32,840 nt of DNA from Acidobacteriota bacterium (GCA_027451805.1 DAIDIF010000071.1:1-32840), one strand, 5' to 3'; positions 7,717-18,000 are shown, numbered from the stretch's first letter. The notes: generated from the sequence alone by a model not told the origin. Numbers and translations: made by a program.

Positions 7717-8634
7717 ATGCCTGCCCGCCCCCGCCCCCGTGCCCGCGCCGCCAGCCCCGGAGGCGAGTTGCACCTGGTCATCATCACCGGGCTGAGCGGC
7801 AGCGGCAAGGGCTCGGTGGTCAAAGTCTTCGAGGACTCGGGCTACTACTGCGTGGACAACCTGCCGGTCGGGCTGTTGCGCCGCTTCATCGAGCTGGTGC
7901 GGCAGACCGGCGAGTTCCAGCGCGTCGCCTGCGTGGTGGACATCCGCGAAGGCCACCGTCTGGAGACCCTGCCCAAGCAGATGGCCGAACTGCGCCGCGC
8001 CCCGGTGCGCCTGACCCTGCTGTTTCTCGAGGCCAGCGACGACGTCATCATGCGCCGCTTCAGCGAGACCCGCCGTCCCCATCCGCTCGCCCGCCGCCCC
8101 AGCGACGGCGTCAACCGGGTGCGGGCGGGCATCCGCGCCGAACGCCGCGCCCTGGCCAAGATCCGCGCCGACGCCGACCTGGTGATTGACACCTCCAAGT
8201 TCAACGTCCACGAACTGCGCGCTTTCATCCAGGAGCGCGTCATCCAGTCCGGCCTGGTCCCCGGCCTGCGGGTGGCGCTCACCAGCTTCGGCTTCCGCAA
8301 CGGCCTGCCCAGCGATGCCGATCTGGTCTTCGACGTGCGCTTCCTGCCCAATCCCAACTACATCCCGTCGCTGCGCGAGCACAGCGGCCGCGACCCCAAG
8401 GTCGCCGCCTACATCCGCTCCTTCCCCCAGACCCAGGAATTCCTGCAGCGCGTGCGCGATCTGCTCGCCTACCTGATTCCGCTCTACACCAAGGAGGGCA
8501 AGAGCTATCTCAACATCGCCGTGGGCTGCACCGGCGGCCGCCATCGCTCGGTCTTCATCGCCGAAGCGCTGCGCCGCGAGTTGCGGCGTCTCGGGTTCCG
8601 TCCCTCGGTCGAGCATCGCGATTTGAGGAGCTAG
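7717..8634 (+). CDS. rapZ: RapZ-type nucleotide-binding RNase adapter
   Basis: A 305-residue protein of the RapZ/YvcJ family. In Escherichia coli RapZ steers small RNAs to RNase E to control glucosamine-6-phosphate synthase; in other bacteria the role is less clear. Visible marks are the P-loop GLSGSGKGS (Lys31), the diagnostic YYCVDNLPVGLLRRF, DLVIDTSKFNVHELR and the C-terminal GCTGGRHRSVFIAE. The residue after the P-loop Lys is Gly32, not the usual Ser or Thr. The ATG at 7717 is chosen over an in-frame start inside rpoN (7597) because that extension would be rpoN-coding sequence. It follows rpoN by 4 bases, and msbA starts 5 bases after its stop. Confidence 0.93.
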   Translation: MPARPRPRARAASPGGELHLVIITGLSGSGKGSVVKVFEDSGYYCVDNLPVGLLRRFIELVRQTGEFQRVACVVDIREGHRLETLPKQMAELRRAPVRLTLLFLEASDDVIMRRFSETRRPHPLARRPSDGVNRVRAGIRAERRALAKIRADADLVIDTSKFNVHELRAFIQERVIQSGLVPGLRVALTSFGFRNGLPSDADLVFDVRFLPNPNYIPSLREHSGRDPKVAAYIRSFPQTQEFLQRVRDLLAYLIPLYTKEGKSYLNIAVGCTGGRHRSVFIAEALRRELRRLGFRPSVEHRDLRS

Positions 8635-8639
8635 GCGTC

Positions 8640-10484
<1,845 letters not shown>

Positions 10485-10506
10485 CCCGCGCCGTGCGCTT
10501 TCCCGC

Positions 10507-10512
10507 TACACT
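10507..10512 (+). promoter_or_regulatory. -10-like TACACT before the antitoxin gene
   Basis: TACACT lies 10 bases before the ATG at 10523, in the 38-base gap after msbA. It would give the small gene pair its own promoter with almost no leader. No clear -35 is seen. Confidence 0.3.
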
Positions 10513-10522
10513 GGAACTCGCC

Positions 10523-10747
10523 ATGGCCATGCGTACCGTCCGGTTGAACGAGGAAGAAGAGGCGATTCTGCGCCAGATTCGCGAGAGCACCGGCCTGCCC
10601 ATCTCCGAGGCGCTGAAACGCGGCCTGCGCGTGCTGCAGGAGAGCGTCCTCAGCCAGGCGCGGCCCCACCCGTATGCGATCTTTCAGAAGCTGGATCTGG
10701 GGCCGGGCGGCTATGCCGCCGCCGCGCGCGCCAAACGCGCCAACTGA
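10523..10747 (+). CDS. Ribbon-helix-helix antitoxin-like protein
   Basis: A 74-residue protein beginning MAMRTVRLNEEEEAILRQIR. This is a short beta strand followed by two helices, the layout of the ribbon-helix-helix DNA-binding domain used by many antitoxins. The rest (YAIFQKLDLGPGGYA) is a flexible tail that could wrap the toxin. ATG 10523 or ATG 10529 are better starts than a GTG at 10493, because the fold begins at MRTVRL and the GTG would precede the promoter-like element. It ends 6 bases before a PIN-domain gene, the usual antitoxin-toxin order. Such pairs normally bind their own promoter. No close family name can be given from sequence alone. Confidence 0.75.
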   Translation: MAMRTVRLNEEEEAILRQIRESTGLPISEALKRGLRVLQESVLSQARPHPYAIFQKLDLGPGGYAAAARAKRAN

Positions 10748-10753
10748 GGCGGT

Positions 10754-11164
10754 ATGATTCTGGTGGATCCCGGACCGCTGGTGGCCCTGTTCGATCCCGC
10801 CGACGCCCAGCATGCGCGCTGTGTCGGCCGGCTGGAAGCTGCCGACGAACCGCTGGCGACCACGGTGCCGGTGCTCACCCGGGCGTTCTCCCTGCTCGGC
10901 CCCTCCAGCCTCGGCTCCGACCGTCTGCGCGACTTCATTCTGCAGGGCGGATTGTCGGTCTGGTTCTTCGACGCACCCGCGATGGTGCGCACCTTCGATC
11001 TGATGGAAGCCTATGCCGATCAGGGCATGGATCTGGCCGACGCCAGCCTGATGGTCGCCGCCGAACGCCTGGGGTCGCGCAAGGTCTTCACCCTCGGCGG
11101 CCGCGACTTCAACATCTATCGCGTGAAGATCGGCCCCTGGTACCACCCGCTCGAAGCCTGGTAG
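10754..11164 (+). CDS. PIN-domain protein, VapC-like toxin
   Basis: A 136-residue PIN-domain protein. Active VapC toxins are Mg-dependent RNases that cut tRNA or rRNA. Conserved marks are Asp5 in the opening ILVDPGPLVALFD, Asp93 and Asp96 in MDLADASLMVAAERLG, and the C-terminal FTLGGRDFNIYRV with Asp118. The second acidic residue, usually Glu in a VLTE motif, is replaced by Arg43 (VLTRAFSLLG), and the usual Asp of the TLD motif is Gly115. The metal site may therefore be weakened. A GAGG at 10746-10749 serves as ribosome site, overlapping the antitoxin stop. The upstream ribbon-helix-helix gene supports a toxin-antitoxin pair; activity is uncertain. Confidence 0.8.
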   Translation: MILVDPGPLVALFDPADAQHARCVGRLEAADEPLATTVPVLTRAFSLLGPSSLGSDRLRDFILQGGLSVWFFDAPAMVRTFDLMEAYADQGMDLADASLMVAAERLGSRKVFTLGGRDFNIYRVKIGPWYHPLEAW

Positions 11165-11173
11165 CCGGGCGGC

Positions 11174-12547
11174 TCAGTGCATGCCCACCTGGCCGCGCAC
11201 CTCCGCGATCAGCTTGGCCGAGTCGTACGGCTGGCCCGCCTTGTAGACGGTAAGCACGTTCTCGACGTCCGCGATGCGCCGCCCGGGATCGCCGCGCACC
11301 ACCACCAGATCCGCCTGCTTGCCCACCGCGATCGTGCCCACGCGGTCGGCGATGCCCAGGTAGGTCGCCCCGTTGAGCGTGTAAATTTTGATCGCCTGCT
11401 CCGGCGTGAAGCCCGCCTCCACCAGCAGCTCCAGCTCGCGCTCGTCGCCGAAGCCCGCCACCACGCCGCCGCCGCCGGTCGGGTCGAGACCCGCCAGCAG
11501 CAGCCCGCCATCGTTGTAAAAGTCGCGCTCGAACTCCATCTCCTTGGGAAACAGCCTCGGCCAGGGGGAGCGCGCCGCCCCCGCGGCGATGCGGATCCGG
11601 AAACGCAGGTAGTTCACGCGCGCGTCGGGCGAGAGCACGTCGAGCACCCGCTGTTGCAGCGGCGGCCGGTTGGGAACGAACGTCTCGAACACCGGCAGCG
11701 TCGAGGTCAGCGCCACGTGGTCGGCGATCAGCGTGTGGATGGTGCGCTGCACCTCCGGGCTGGCGATGGAGAGCTTGGCGTTGGTGGCGAACGTCACCGC
11801 CTGGTTGGGACACTGATCCGGCTTTTTGCCCGGCACGAACTCGGTGTCGATGACGAAGCCATGCTCCAGGTCGTCCATCCCCATCGCCGCCGCCTCGCGG
11901 AAGCCGATCGAGCACAGGTGGCCGGTGATCTTCTGGTGCAACGCGTGCGCGGTGGCGATCGCCGCCTCGAGCTCCGCCCGCGTGATGTGCATGTAGGCCT
12001 TCCAATTGTTGTCGCCCACGCTCGCCCAGTAGCGCACGAAGCGGCGCGCCTCGGCCGCGTTCTTGAGCGAGTGCAACTGCGGCCCGATGCTGGGAAAGCC
12101 TTCGAGATACGGCCCGGTGGGAACGATCTCCGGCCCCGGCATCTTCCCCGCGTCAATCGCCTGCTTGATGTCCAGATCGGTGTAGGGCTCGACCGCGCCG
12201 GTGGTCCGCATCGTGGTCACGCCCGCGGCCAGATAGAGCCGCGGAAAGCTGAACGCCTGTTCGTTGTAGGTGTTGCCGCCGGCGGGGTAGAACATGTGCT
12301 CGTGCATTCCCACCAGCCCCGGATAGATGGTGTCGCCGTGCAAATCCTCAACCGCCGCCCCCGCCGGCGCCTGGACCGCGTCCGCCGGGCCGTAGGCGGC
12401 GATCTTGCCGTTCGCGATGACGATCGTCTGGTCCGCTTGCTCCGGGCCGCCGGTGCCGTCGATCACATGGACATGAGTGAGGGCGATGGCCGGCGACTGC
12501 GCCCATGCCGCCAGGGCGAGGGCGAGAGCGACGAAGCAGGTGCGCAT
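11174..12547 (-). CDS. Exported amidohydrolase-family metal enzyme
   Basis: A 457-residue protein with a signal peptide (residues 1-17, MRTCFVALALALAAWAQ). An amidohydrolase fold follows, with the small beta domain VIDGTGGPEQADQTIVIANG and the metal motif His82-x-His84 in YPGLVGMHEHM. Further likely ligands are the Lys in NNWKAYMHIT and the His residues of KITGHLC and DLEHGF. The C-terminal TLNGATYLGIADRVGTIAVG and QADLVVVRGDP are typical of imidazolonepropionase/prolidase-like members. These enzymes hydrolyse amide or ring C-N bonds; the substrate cannot be told. The ATG at 12547 is chosen because it starts the signal peptide; the frame stays open upstream but without sense. It converges with the PIN gene (9-base gap) and diverges from the kinase gene. 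Confidence 0.85.
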   Translation of the reverse strand: MRTCFVALALALAAWAQSPAIALTHVHVIDGTGGPEQADQTIVIANGKIAAYGPADAVQAPAGAAVEDLHGDTIYPGLVGMHEHMFYPAGGNTYNEQAFSFPRLYLAAGVTTMRTTGAVEPYTDLDIKQAIDAGKMPGPEIVPTGPYLEGFPSIGPQLHSLKNAAEARRFVRYWASVGDNNWKAYMHITRAELEAAIATAHALHQKITGHLCSIGFREAAAMGMDDLEHGFVIDTEFVPGKKPDQCPNQAVTFATNAKLSIASPEVQRTIHTLIADHVALTSTLPVFETFVPNRPPLQQRVLDVLSPDARVNYLRFRIRIAAGAARSPWPRLFPKEMEFERDFYNDGGLLLAGLDPTGGGGVVAGFGDERELELLVEAGFTPEQAIKIYTLNGATYLGIADRVGTIAVGKQADLVVVRGDPGRRIADVENVLTVYKAGQPYDSAKLIAEVRGQVGMH

Positions 12548-12554
12548 GGCGCGC

Positions 12555-12560
12555 AGTGTA
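12555..12560 (-). promoter_or_regulatory. -10-like TACACT, 7 bases before the amidohydrolase start
   Basis: On the minus strand TACACT ends 7 bases before the ATG at 12547, and there is no ribosome site between them. It lies at one end of the 127-base divergent gap. Confidence 0.35.
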
Positions 12561-12662
12561 GGCGACGGCGGCGCCCGGCCGCAAGGGGTAAAATGCGGCC
12601 GCCCCAAGCCAACAGGCGCGCGGCCATGCCGGCCGCCGGGCTCAGCGCCTGGCCGGCGATGC

Positions 12663-12668
12663 CATAAT
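12663..12668 (+). promoter_or_regulatory. -10-like CATAAT, 6 bases before the kinase start
   Basis: CATAAT (one mismatch to TATAAT) ends 6 bases before the ATG at 12675. The rest of the divergent gap (12548-12662) contains GCGGCC/GGCCGC (12620-12636) and a TAAAAT at 12589-12594, neither clearly tied to a gene. Confidence 0.35.
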
Positions 12669-12674
12669 GCGGAA

Positions 12675-15272
12675 ATGCGCCTCGCTCCCGGAACCAAGCT
12701 CGGCCCGTACGAGATTGCCGGGCCAGTGGGCGCGGGCGGCATGGGCGAGGTGTACCGCGCGCGCGACACCCGCCTGCAGCGCGACGTCGCGGTCAAGCTG
12801 CTGCCCGCCGCGCTCGCCGGCGACGCTGCCGCGCTGCGCCGCCTGGAGCAGGAAGCGCGCACGCTGGCGGCGCTCAACCACCCCAGCCTGCTCACGATTT
12901 TCGACACCGGCGCGCTGCCCGACGGCGCGCCCTACCTGGTCTGCGAGCTGCTGGAAGGCGAGACCCTACGCGCCCGCCTGCAGCAGGGCCCGTTGCCGGT
13001 GCGCCAGGCGCTGGGGTTCGGCGCCGAGGTGGCGCAGGGTCTGGCGGCGGCGCACGGCAAAGGGATTGTGCATCGCGATTTGAAGCCGGAGAATCTCTTT
13101 TGCACTGCCGACGGCCGGATCAAGATTCTCGACTTCGGCTTGGCGAAGCTGACCGAGGCGGCGAGCGCGGAAGCGGGTACGCTGGCCGGCTCCGCGGGCG
13201 GCACCGCCGCCGGATTGGTGCTGGGCACGGTGGGCTACATGGCCCCCGAGCAGGCGCGCGGCCAGGCCGCCGACGCCCGCAGCGACATTTTCGCCCTGGG
13301 CGCGGTGCTGTATGAAATGCTCAGCGGCCGGCGCGCGTTTGCCGGCGACAGCGCGGCCGACGTGATCAGCGCCATTCTGCGCGAGGAGCCGGCCGAACTC
13401 GAGCTGGCGAATCCGGCGCTGGCGGCGCCGCTCGAGCGCATCGTGCGCCACTGCCTGGAAAAAGCGCCGGCGCGCCGCTTTCAATCGGCCGACGATCTCG
13501 CCTTCGCGCTGGACAGCGTCACCCAGTCCCGCTCGACCACCTCGCTCCAGGCGGCCGCCGCGCCCGCGGCGCCCCACCGCCGCCGGATGGCGTTGGCCGG
13601 CGCGGGGACGCTGGGCCTGGCGGCGGCGGTCGCCCTCACCTGGTGGTTCGCCGGCGGCCGCGCGCCGGCCGCGGCGCCGCGGTTCCATCGCCTGACCTAC
13701 CGGGAGGGCGTGCTGCTGCAAGGCCGCTTTTTGCCGGACGGGCAAACCGTCATGGATACCGGCGTGTTTGCCGCCGGCTCACCCGTCGAGGCTTTCACGC
13801 TGCGTCTCGACAGCCCCGGGATGCAGCCGCTGGGCCAGCAGTTCGATGAAGTGCTGGCGGTCAATGCGCATGGCGCGTTGGTGCTGCAGCAGGGGCACAA
13901 AGTCGTCGGATACCTCAATACGGGCACGCTGGCGCTGATGCCGCTCGGCGGCAGCGCGCCGCGGGCGCTGATGAACAACATCGAAGATGCCGCCTGGGCG
14001 CCGGGCGGCAGCAGCGCGGCCGGCGTGGCGATCGTGCGCTACGACCCGCGCCGCCTGGTTACGACGCTGGAGTATCCTGCCGGCAAGGTGCTGGCGCGCA
14101 CCGGCGGCTGGTTCCAGAATCCGCGTTTTTCGCGCGACGGCACGCGCATCGCCTTCATCGACCACACCATGCCCGGCGACGATCAGGGCGAGGTCGAGGC
14201 GGTGGATCTGAATGGCCGGGTGGTGGTGCGGGGGCCGCATTTCGCGAGCGTGCAAGGTCTCGCCTGGTCTCCCGGTGGACGGGAGATTTGGTTTGGCGGC
14301 TCGCGGGAGACGAACCTGCGCAGCCTCTTCGCCCTCACCCTCGCCGGCAAGGTGCGGCGCTTGCTGTCCACCCCCAATGCGCTGTACCTCGACGATGTCC
14401 TGGCCAACGGAGCGGCGCTGGTGCGGAGCGAGACGCAGCGCTTTACCGCCATGGGCGTGACCGCCGCGCAACCGGCGGCGCGCGATATTTCGGTGTTGGA
14501 TTGGCCCAATGAGATCAGCATGTCGGCGGACGGGAAGTGGTTCCTGGTGGGCGACGAGGACGCCGGCGCACGCTACGGCGCCTATCTGGAAGACGCCGCC
14601 GGGACATCGCCGCCGGTGCGGCTGGGCGACGGCGACCCGCAGGACATCTCCAGCGACGACCGATGGGCGCTGAGCCACGTGCCGCCAGCCGGCGGCGAGG
14701 CCGGCGCGCCGGCGCAGCTCTGGCTGCTGCCCACCGGCGCCGGCGCCGCGCGCCAGCTTACCCACGGCGACGTGATCTGGCACCACGCGGCGTTCGTTCC
14801 CGGCCGGCGCCTGGTGATTGCCATCGGCAACGCCCCCGGCCAGCCCGAGCGCACGTATCTGATCCGGTGGGACGGGAGCGAGACGCCGATCCTGCCCGCC
14901 GGCGTGGCCGGAACCGCGGTGACACCGGACGGCAAAGCGGTACTGGCTCATGGCCCCAGCGGTTGGGCGCTCTATCCGCTGGCGGGCGGGGCCCCACGGC
15001 CGGTGGAAGGCATCCCGGCGGGCGCTGCCGTCGCGCGCATTTCGGCGGATGGAACGGCGGCGTTTGCGGTCGGGTGCGGCAGGGCGCAAGCGCAGTTGAC
15101 GCGCGTCACGCTGGCCAGCGGCGCCCGGAAGACGCTGGCGACCGTCAACCTGACGGGCAGGCCCGGCGTCGCGGGGGTGTGCTTCACGGCGGTGTCGGCG
15201 GACGGCAAGAGTTACGCCTACAACTACGTCACCACCCGCGACCGCCTCAACCTGGTCACCGGGCTGCACTAG
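12675..15272 (+). CDS. Membrane Ser/Thr protein kinase with TolB/PD40-like sensor half
   Basis: An 865-residue Hanks-type kinase. The catalytic domain (about 10-280) has the glycine loop VGAGGMGEVYRA, Lys41 in VAVKLL, HRDLKPEN with Asp135, DFG at 153-155 and GTVGYMAPEQ, so it looks active. A membrane helix follows at about 304-328 (MALAGAGTLGLAAAVALTWW). The outer part (about 345-865) consists of repeated beta segments such as FSRDGTRIAFIDH, WSPGGREIWFGG, MSADGKWFLVGDE and VTPDGKAVLAHG, the TolB/PD40 propeller pattern. The layout suggests an external sensor linked to cytoplasmic phosphorylation; the signal and targets are unknown. The ATG at 12675 starts at the fold's natural beginning (MRLAPGTKLGPYEIAG); a longer in-frame start at 12477 would overlap the divergent gene. 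Confidence 0.9.
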   Translation: MRLAPGTKLGPYEIAGPVGAGGMGEVYRARDTRLQRDVAVKLLPAALAGDAAALRRLEQEARTLAALNHPSLLTIFDTGALPDGAPYLVCELLEGETLRARLQQGPLPVRQALGFGAEVAQGLAAAHGKGIVHRDLKPENLFCTADGRIKILDFGLAKLTEAASAEAGTLAGSAGGTAAGLVLGTVGYMAPEQARGQAADARSDIFALGAVLYEMLSGRRAFAGDSAADVISAILREEPAELELANPALAAPLERIVRHCLEKAPARRFQSADDLAFALDSVTQSRSTTSLQAAAAPAAPHRRRMALAGAGTLGLAAAVALTWWFAGGRAPAAAPRFHRLTYREGVLLQGRFLPDGQTVMDTGVFAAGSPVEAFTLRLDSPGMQPLGQQFDEVLAVNAHGALVLQQGHKVVGYLNTGTLALMPLGGSAPRALMNNIEDAAWAPGGSSAAGVAIVRYDPRRLVTTLEYPAGKVLARTGGWFQNPRFSRDGTRIAFIDHTMPGDDQGEVEAVDLNGRVVVRGPHFASVQGLAWSPGGREIWFGGSRETNLRSLFALTLAGKVRRLLSTPNALYLDDVLANGAALVRSETQRFTAMGVTAAQPAARDISVLDWPNEISMSADGKWFLVGDEDAGARYGAYLEDAAGTSPPVRLGDGDPQDISSDDRWALSHVPPAGGEAGAPAQLWLLPTGAGAARQLTHGDVIWHHAAFVPGRRLVIAIGNAPGQPERTYLIRWDGSETPILPAGVAGTAVTPDGKAVLAHGPSGWALYPLAGGAPRPVEGIPAGAAVARISADGTAAFAVGCGRAQAQLTRVTLASGARKTLATVNLTGRPGVAGVCFTAVSADGKSYAYNYVTTRDRLNLVTGLH

Positions 15273-15285
15273 CGACGCTGCTTTG

Positions 15286-15291
15286 TACAAT
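15286..15291 (+). promoter_or_regulatory. -10-like TACAAT, 5 bases before the folD start
   Basis: TACAAT ends 5 bases before the GTG at 15297, in a 24-base gap after the kinase stop. AAGG at 15292-15295 is too close to the start for a normal ribosome site. Confidence 0.4.
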
Positions 15292-15296
15292 AAGGC

Positions 15297-16202
15297 GTGA
15301 GCGCAAAACTACTCGATGGCGCCTCGGCGGGCGCGGCGATTCGTGCTGAGCTGCAGTCCCGGGTGCGGGCGCTGCCGCGGCCGCCCGGTTTGGCGGTGAT
15401 TCTCGCGGGCGACAACGCCGGCAGCGAGTCCTACGTGCGCGCCAAGATCAAGGCCGCGGGCGAGCTCGGGCTGCTCTCCGAGCTGATCCGCCTGCCCGCC
15501 AAGCTCACCACGCCGGACGTGCTCGCGCACATCGCCGATCTCAACCACCGGCCAGAGATCGACGGCATCCTGGTGCAGCTCCCGCTGCCGCCGCAGGTGG
15601 ACGCCGCGGCCGCGCTGCTCGCGGTGGATCCGGCCAAGGACGTGGACGGCTTCCATCCGCTCAACCTCGGCAACCTAGTCAGCCACCGCCCCGGGCCGCT
15701 GCCCTGCACGCCGGCCGGCATTATGGAGCTGCTGCGCCGCAATGAGATCGCGGTGGAGGGCAGGGAAGCGGTGGTGGTCGGCCGCAGCGATATCGTGGGC
15801 AAGCCGCTGGCGCTGCTGCTGCTGCGCGCGCACGCCACCGTCACCATCTGCCACTCGCGCACCCCCAACCTGCCCGAGGTCTGCCGCCGCGCCGAGCTGC
15901 TGTTTGCCGCCATCGGACGCCCGGCGCTGCTCGATGAGCGCCACATCCGGCCGGGCGCGGTCGTGGTGGACGTGGGCGTCAACGCGCTCACCCGCCGTGA
16001 AGACGTCGAACGCTACTTTCCCGGCGATGCGAAACGCCTGGCCGAGTTCGAGCGCCGCGGACGCACCCTGATCGGCGACGTGGACCCGCGCGCCGCCGCC
16101 GCACTCGCCTCCGCCGCCACGCCGGTGCCCGGCGGCGTCGGGCCGCTCACCGTCGCCATGCTCATGGCCAACACCGTGGCCGCGGCCGAGCGCCGCTTCT
16201 GA
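15297..16202 (+). CDS. folD: FolD, methylene-THF dehydrogenase/cyclohydrolase
   Basis: A 301-residue bifunctional enzyme. It oxidises 5,10-methylene-tetrahydrofolate with NADP and hydrolyses the product to 10-formyl-tetrahydrofolate in the cytoplasm. Visible marks are the catalytic Tyr46 and Lys50 in SESYVRAKIKAAGELG, the family signature KDVDGFHPLNLGNL, PCTPAGIMELL, the nucleotide-binding VVVGRSDIVGKPLALLLL and the C-terminal TPVPGGVGPLTVAMLM. All key residues are present and the length is normal. The GTG start at 15297 gives the correct N-terminus (SAKLLDGASAGAAI). coaE follows after 10 bases, so the two cofactor genes are probably cotranscribed. Confidence 0.96.
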   Translation: MSAKLLDGASAGAAIRAELQSRVRALPRPPGLAVILAGDNAGSESYVRAKIKAAGELGLLSELIRLPAKLTTPDVLAHIADLNHRPEIDGILVQLPLPPQVDAAAALLAVDPAKDVDGFHPLNLGNLVSHRPGPLPCTPAGIMELLRRNEIAVEGREAVVVGRSDIVGKPLALLLLRAHATVTICHSRTPNLPEVCRRAELLFAAIGRPALLDERHIRPGAVVVDVGVNALTRREDVERYFPGDAKRLAEFERRGRTLIGDVDPRAAAALASAATPVPGGVGPLTVAMLMANTVAAAERRF

Positions 16203-16212
16203 GCCGCCCCAC

Positions 16213-16818
16213 ATGCTGCGCCTGGCGATCACCGGGGGGTTGTGCAGCGGCAAGAGCACGGTGTCGAATTTCTTTCGCGCCCACGGCTGCCCGGTCGCCG
16301 ACGCCGACGCCCTCGGCCGGCAGATTCTGCAGGGCGACGCCCGGCCCGAGGTTCTCACCGCCCTGGGCGCCGGCATCGCCCGGGCGGACGGCGCCCTCGA
16401 CCCGGCGCGGGTGGCCGAGATTGTGTTCGCGCCCGGCGGCGAGGCCGCGCTCGCCCGGCTCAACGCCATCCTTCACCCCCGCATCATGGCCGCCGCCGAT
16501 ACCCAGCTCCGCGCCTGGGAGCGGGAAGGGAACTGGCTCGCCGGCGTCGAGGCCGCGCTGCTGATCGAGGCCGGCCTGCTCGCCGGCTTCGATCATGTCC
16601 TGCTGGTCGTCGCCGAGCCGGAGTTGCGCATCGCCCGCTTTATCGCCCGCACCGGGGGTACGCGCGCCCAAGCGCAGGCGCGCATGGCACGGCAGTGGCC
16701 GGATGAGCGAAAGCGGAGCTGCGCCGATCTCGTGATCGCCAATAATGGAAGTGTGGCCGATTTGGAGGCCCAGCTCGACGCGGTTCTGGCGCGCTTGCGC
16801 GCGGAGGTGACGCAGTGA
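16213..16818 (+). CDS. coaE: Dephospho-CoA kinase
   Basis: A 201-residue enzyme of normal length for the last step of coenzyme A synthesis (ATP-dependent phosphorylation of dephospho-CoA). The P-loop GGLCSGKST lies at residues 8-16 (Lys14). The substrate motif VADADALGRQIL follows, then LNAILHPRIM and the lid-like segment RIARFIARTGGTRAQAQARM. VIANNGSVADLEAQL near the end is typical of the family. It follows folD by 10 bases and overlaps the next gene by 4 (GTGA at 16815-16818), which suggests translational coupling. Confidence 0.94.
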   Translation: MLRLAITGGLCSGKSTVSNFFRAHGCPVADADALGRQILQGDARPEVLTALGAGIARADGALDPARVAEIVFAPGGEAALARLNAILHPRIMAAADTQLRAWEREGNWLAGVEAALLIEAGLLAGFDHVLLVVAEPELRIARFIARTGGTRAQAQARMARQWPDERKRSCADLVIANNGSVADLEAQLDAVLARLRAEVTQ

Positions 16819-17990
16819 AAATCCGATCCGTCCTGGCTCTGGCCCTGATCCTCGCCGGCGCGTTCTGGCTCTACGCCGCCCTGCGCTCCGGCCGCTACTA
16901 TCCGCCCGGCCTCGCCGGCCTGCTGCCGCACGCGCGGGCCGGACGAGTCGCCCTCGCCGAAGCGCCGCCGCAGACGCAATACGAGCCCGACGAGCTGCGC
17001 GACATCGACATTTACCGCCGCCTCCACCCCTCGGTGGTCAACGTCACCTCGCAGATCATCCAGTACAACCTGCTCTGGGGTCCGGTGCCCGCCTCCGGCC
17101 AGGGCTCCGGCTTCTTCATCAGCCGCGACGGCTACATCCTCACCAACTATCACGTCATCGCCGGCGCCCGCCGCCTCACCGTCACCTGGACGCCGCAGCC
17201 GCACCAGTCCCATCAGTTCCCCGCCTCGGTGGTCGGCATCGCGCCCCAGCTCGACCTGGCCGTGATCAAGATCCCGGCCACCAACGTCCCCCCGGTTACG
17301 CTCGGCGACAGCGGTAACCTCGAGGTTGGCCAGCATGTGCTCGCCATCGGCAACCCCTACGGCCTGCCCGGCACCATGACCCAGGGCATCATCAGCTCCA
17401 TCCGCACCGTGCAGGAGGGCCGCCAGGACAACGGCGAGCCCGGCGCCGACATCGAGAACGCCATCCAAACCGACGCTCCCATCAACCCCGGCAATAGCGG
17501 CGGCCCGCTGCTCAACTCGCTGGGCGAGGTGATCGGCATCGACACCCTGATCTACTCCCAGACCGGCTCCAACATCGGCATCGGCTTCGCCATTCCCATC
17601 AACAGCGCCAAGGCGGTGCTCAACGAGCTGCTCACCACCGGCCACGTGCAGACGGTTTCCATCGGCGTCCAGACCCTGCCCATCACGCCCGATGTGGCGC
17701 AGCAGCTGGGCCTGAACGTGGATCACGGCCTGCTGGTGCTGGGCGTGCGCGCCGGCAGCCTGGCGGAGCGCGCCGGGCTGCGCGTCGGCAACCAGCCCGG
17801 CTACATCGGCAACACCCCGGTGCACTTCGGCGGCGACATCATCCTGGCCGCCAACGGGGAAGACTTGAAGGACCGCTCGCAGTTGGGCGACATCCTGCTG
17901 CTGCAAAAGCCGGGCAGCACGGTCACGCTGAGTGTCCTGCGCCGCGGCCGCCGCATCGAGGTGCCCATCCGCCTTGGCACCGAGCGCTAG
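16815..17990 (+). CDS. HtrA/DegP-like periplasmic serine protease with one PDZ domain
   Basis: A 391-residue membrane-anchored trypsin-like protease. An N-terminal hydrophobic segment (about 5-24) acts as signal or anchor. The protease domain (about 70-260) has the complete catalytic triad: His113 in LTNYHVIAG, Asp147 in LDLAVIKIP and Ser228 in NPGNSGGPLLN. A single PDZ domain (about 280-388) contains HGLLVLGVRAGSLAERAGL and GDIILAANGEDL. Such proteins degrade or refold damaged envelope proteins. GGAGGTGA at 16803-16810 is an excellent Shine-Dalgarno site within coaE, and the GTG start overlaps the coaE stop. It converges with the sugar kinase gene, with only 10 bases between the stops. DegS/DegQ-type naming cannot be settled here. 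Confidence 0.92.
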   Translation: MKIRSVLALALILAGAFWLYAALRSGRYYPPGLAGLLPHARAGRVALAEAPPQTQYEPDELRDIDIYRRLHPSVVNVTSQIIQYNLLWGPVPASGQGSGFFISRDGYILTNYHVIAGARRLTVTWTPQPHQSHQFPASVVGIAPQLDLAVIKIPATNVPPVTLGDSGNLEVGQHVLAIGNPYGLPGTMTQGIISSIRTVQEGRQDNGEPGADIENAIQTDAPINPGNSGGPLLNSLGEVIGIDTLIYSQTGSNIGIGFAIPINSAKAVLNELLTTGHVQTVSIGVQTLPITPDVAQQLGLNVDHGLLVLGVRAGSLAERAGLRVGNQPGYIGNTPVHFGGDIILAANGEDLKDRSQLGDILLLQKPGSTVTLSVLRRGRRIEVPIRLGTER

Positions 17991-18000
17991 CCGCAGCCGC

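Noticed and set aside
12589-12594. TAAAAT in the kinase-amidohydrolase gap as a further promoter
   Set aside because: No start codon or gene follows at a suitable distance; better-placed hexamers exist for both genes.
12477-12674. N-terminal extension of the kinase gene from an upstream ATG
   Set aside because: It would overlap the divergent amidohydrolase start and adds Arg/Gly-rich sequence unlike a kinase N-terminus; ATG 12675 begins at the fold.
12548-12907. N-terminal extension of the amidohydrolase
   Set aside because: It would bury the signal peptide and cover the kinase gene's 5' end.
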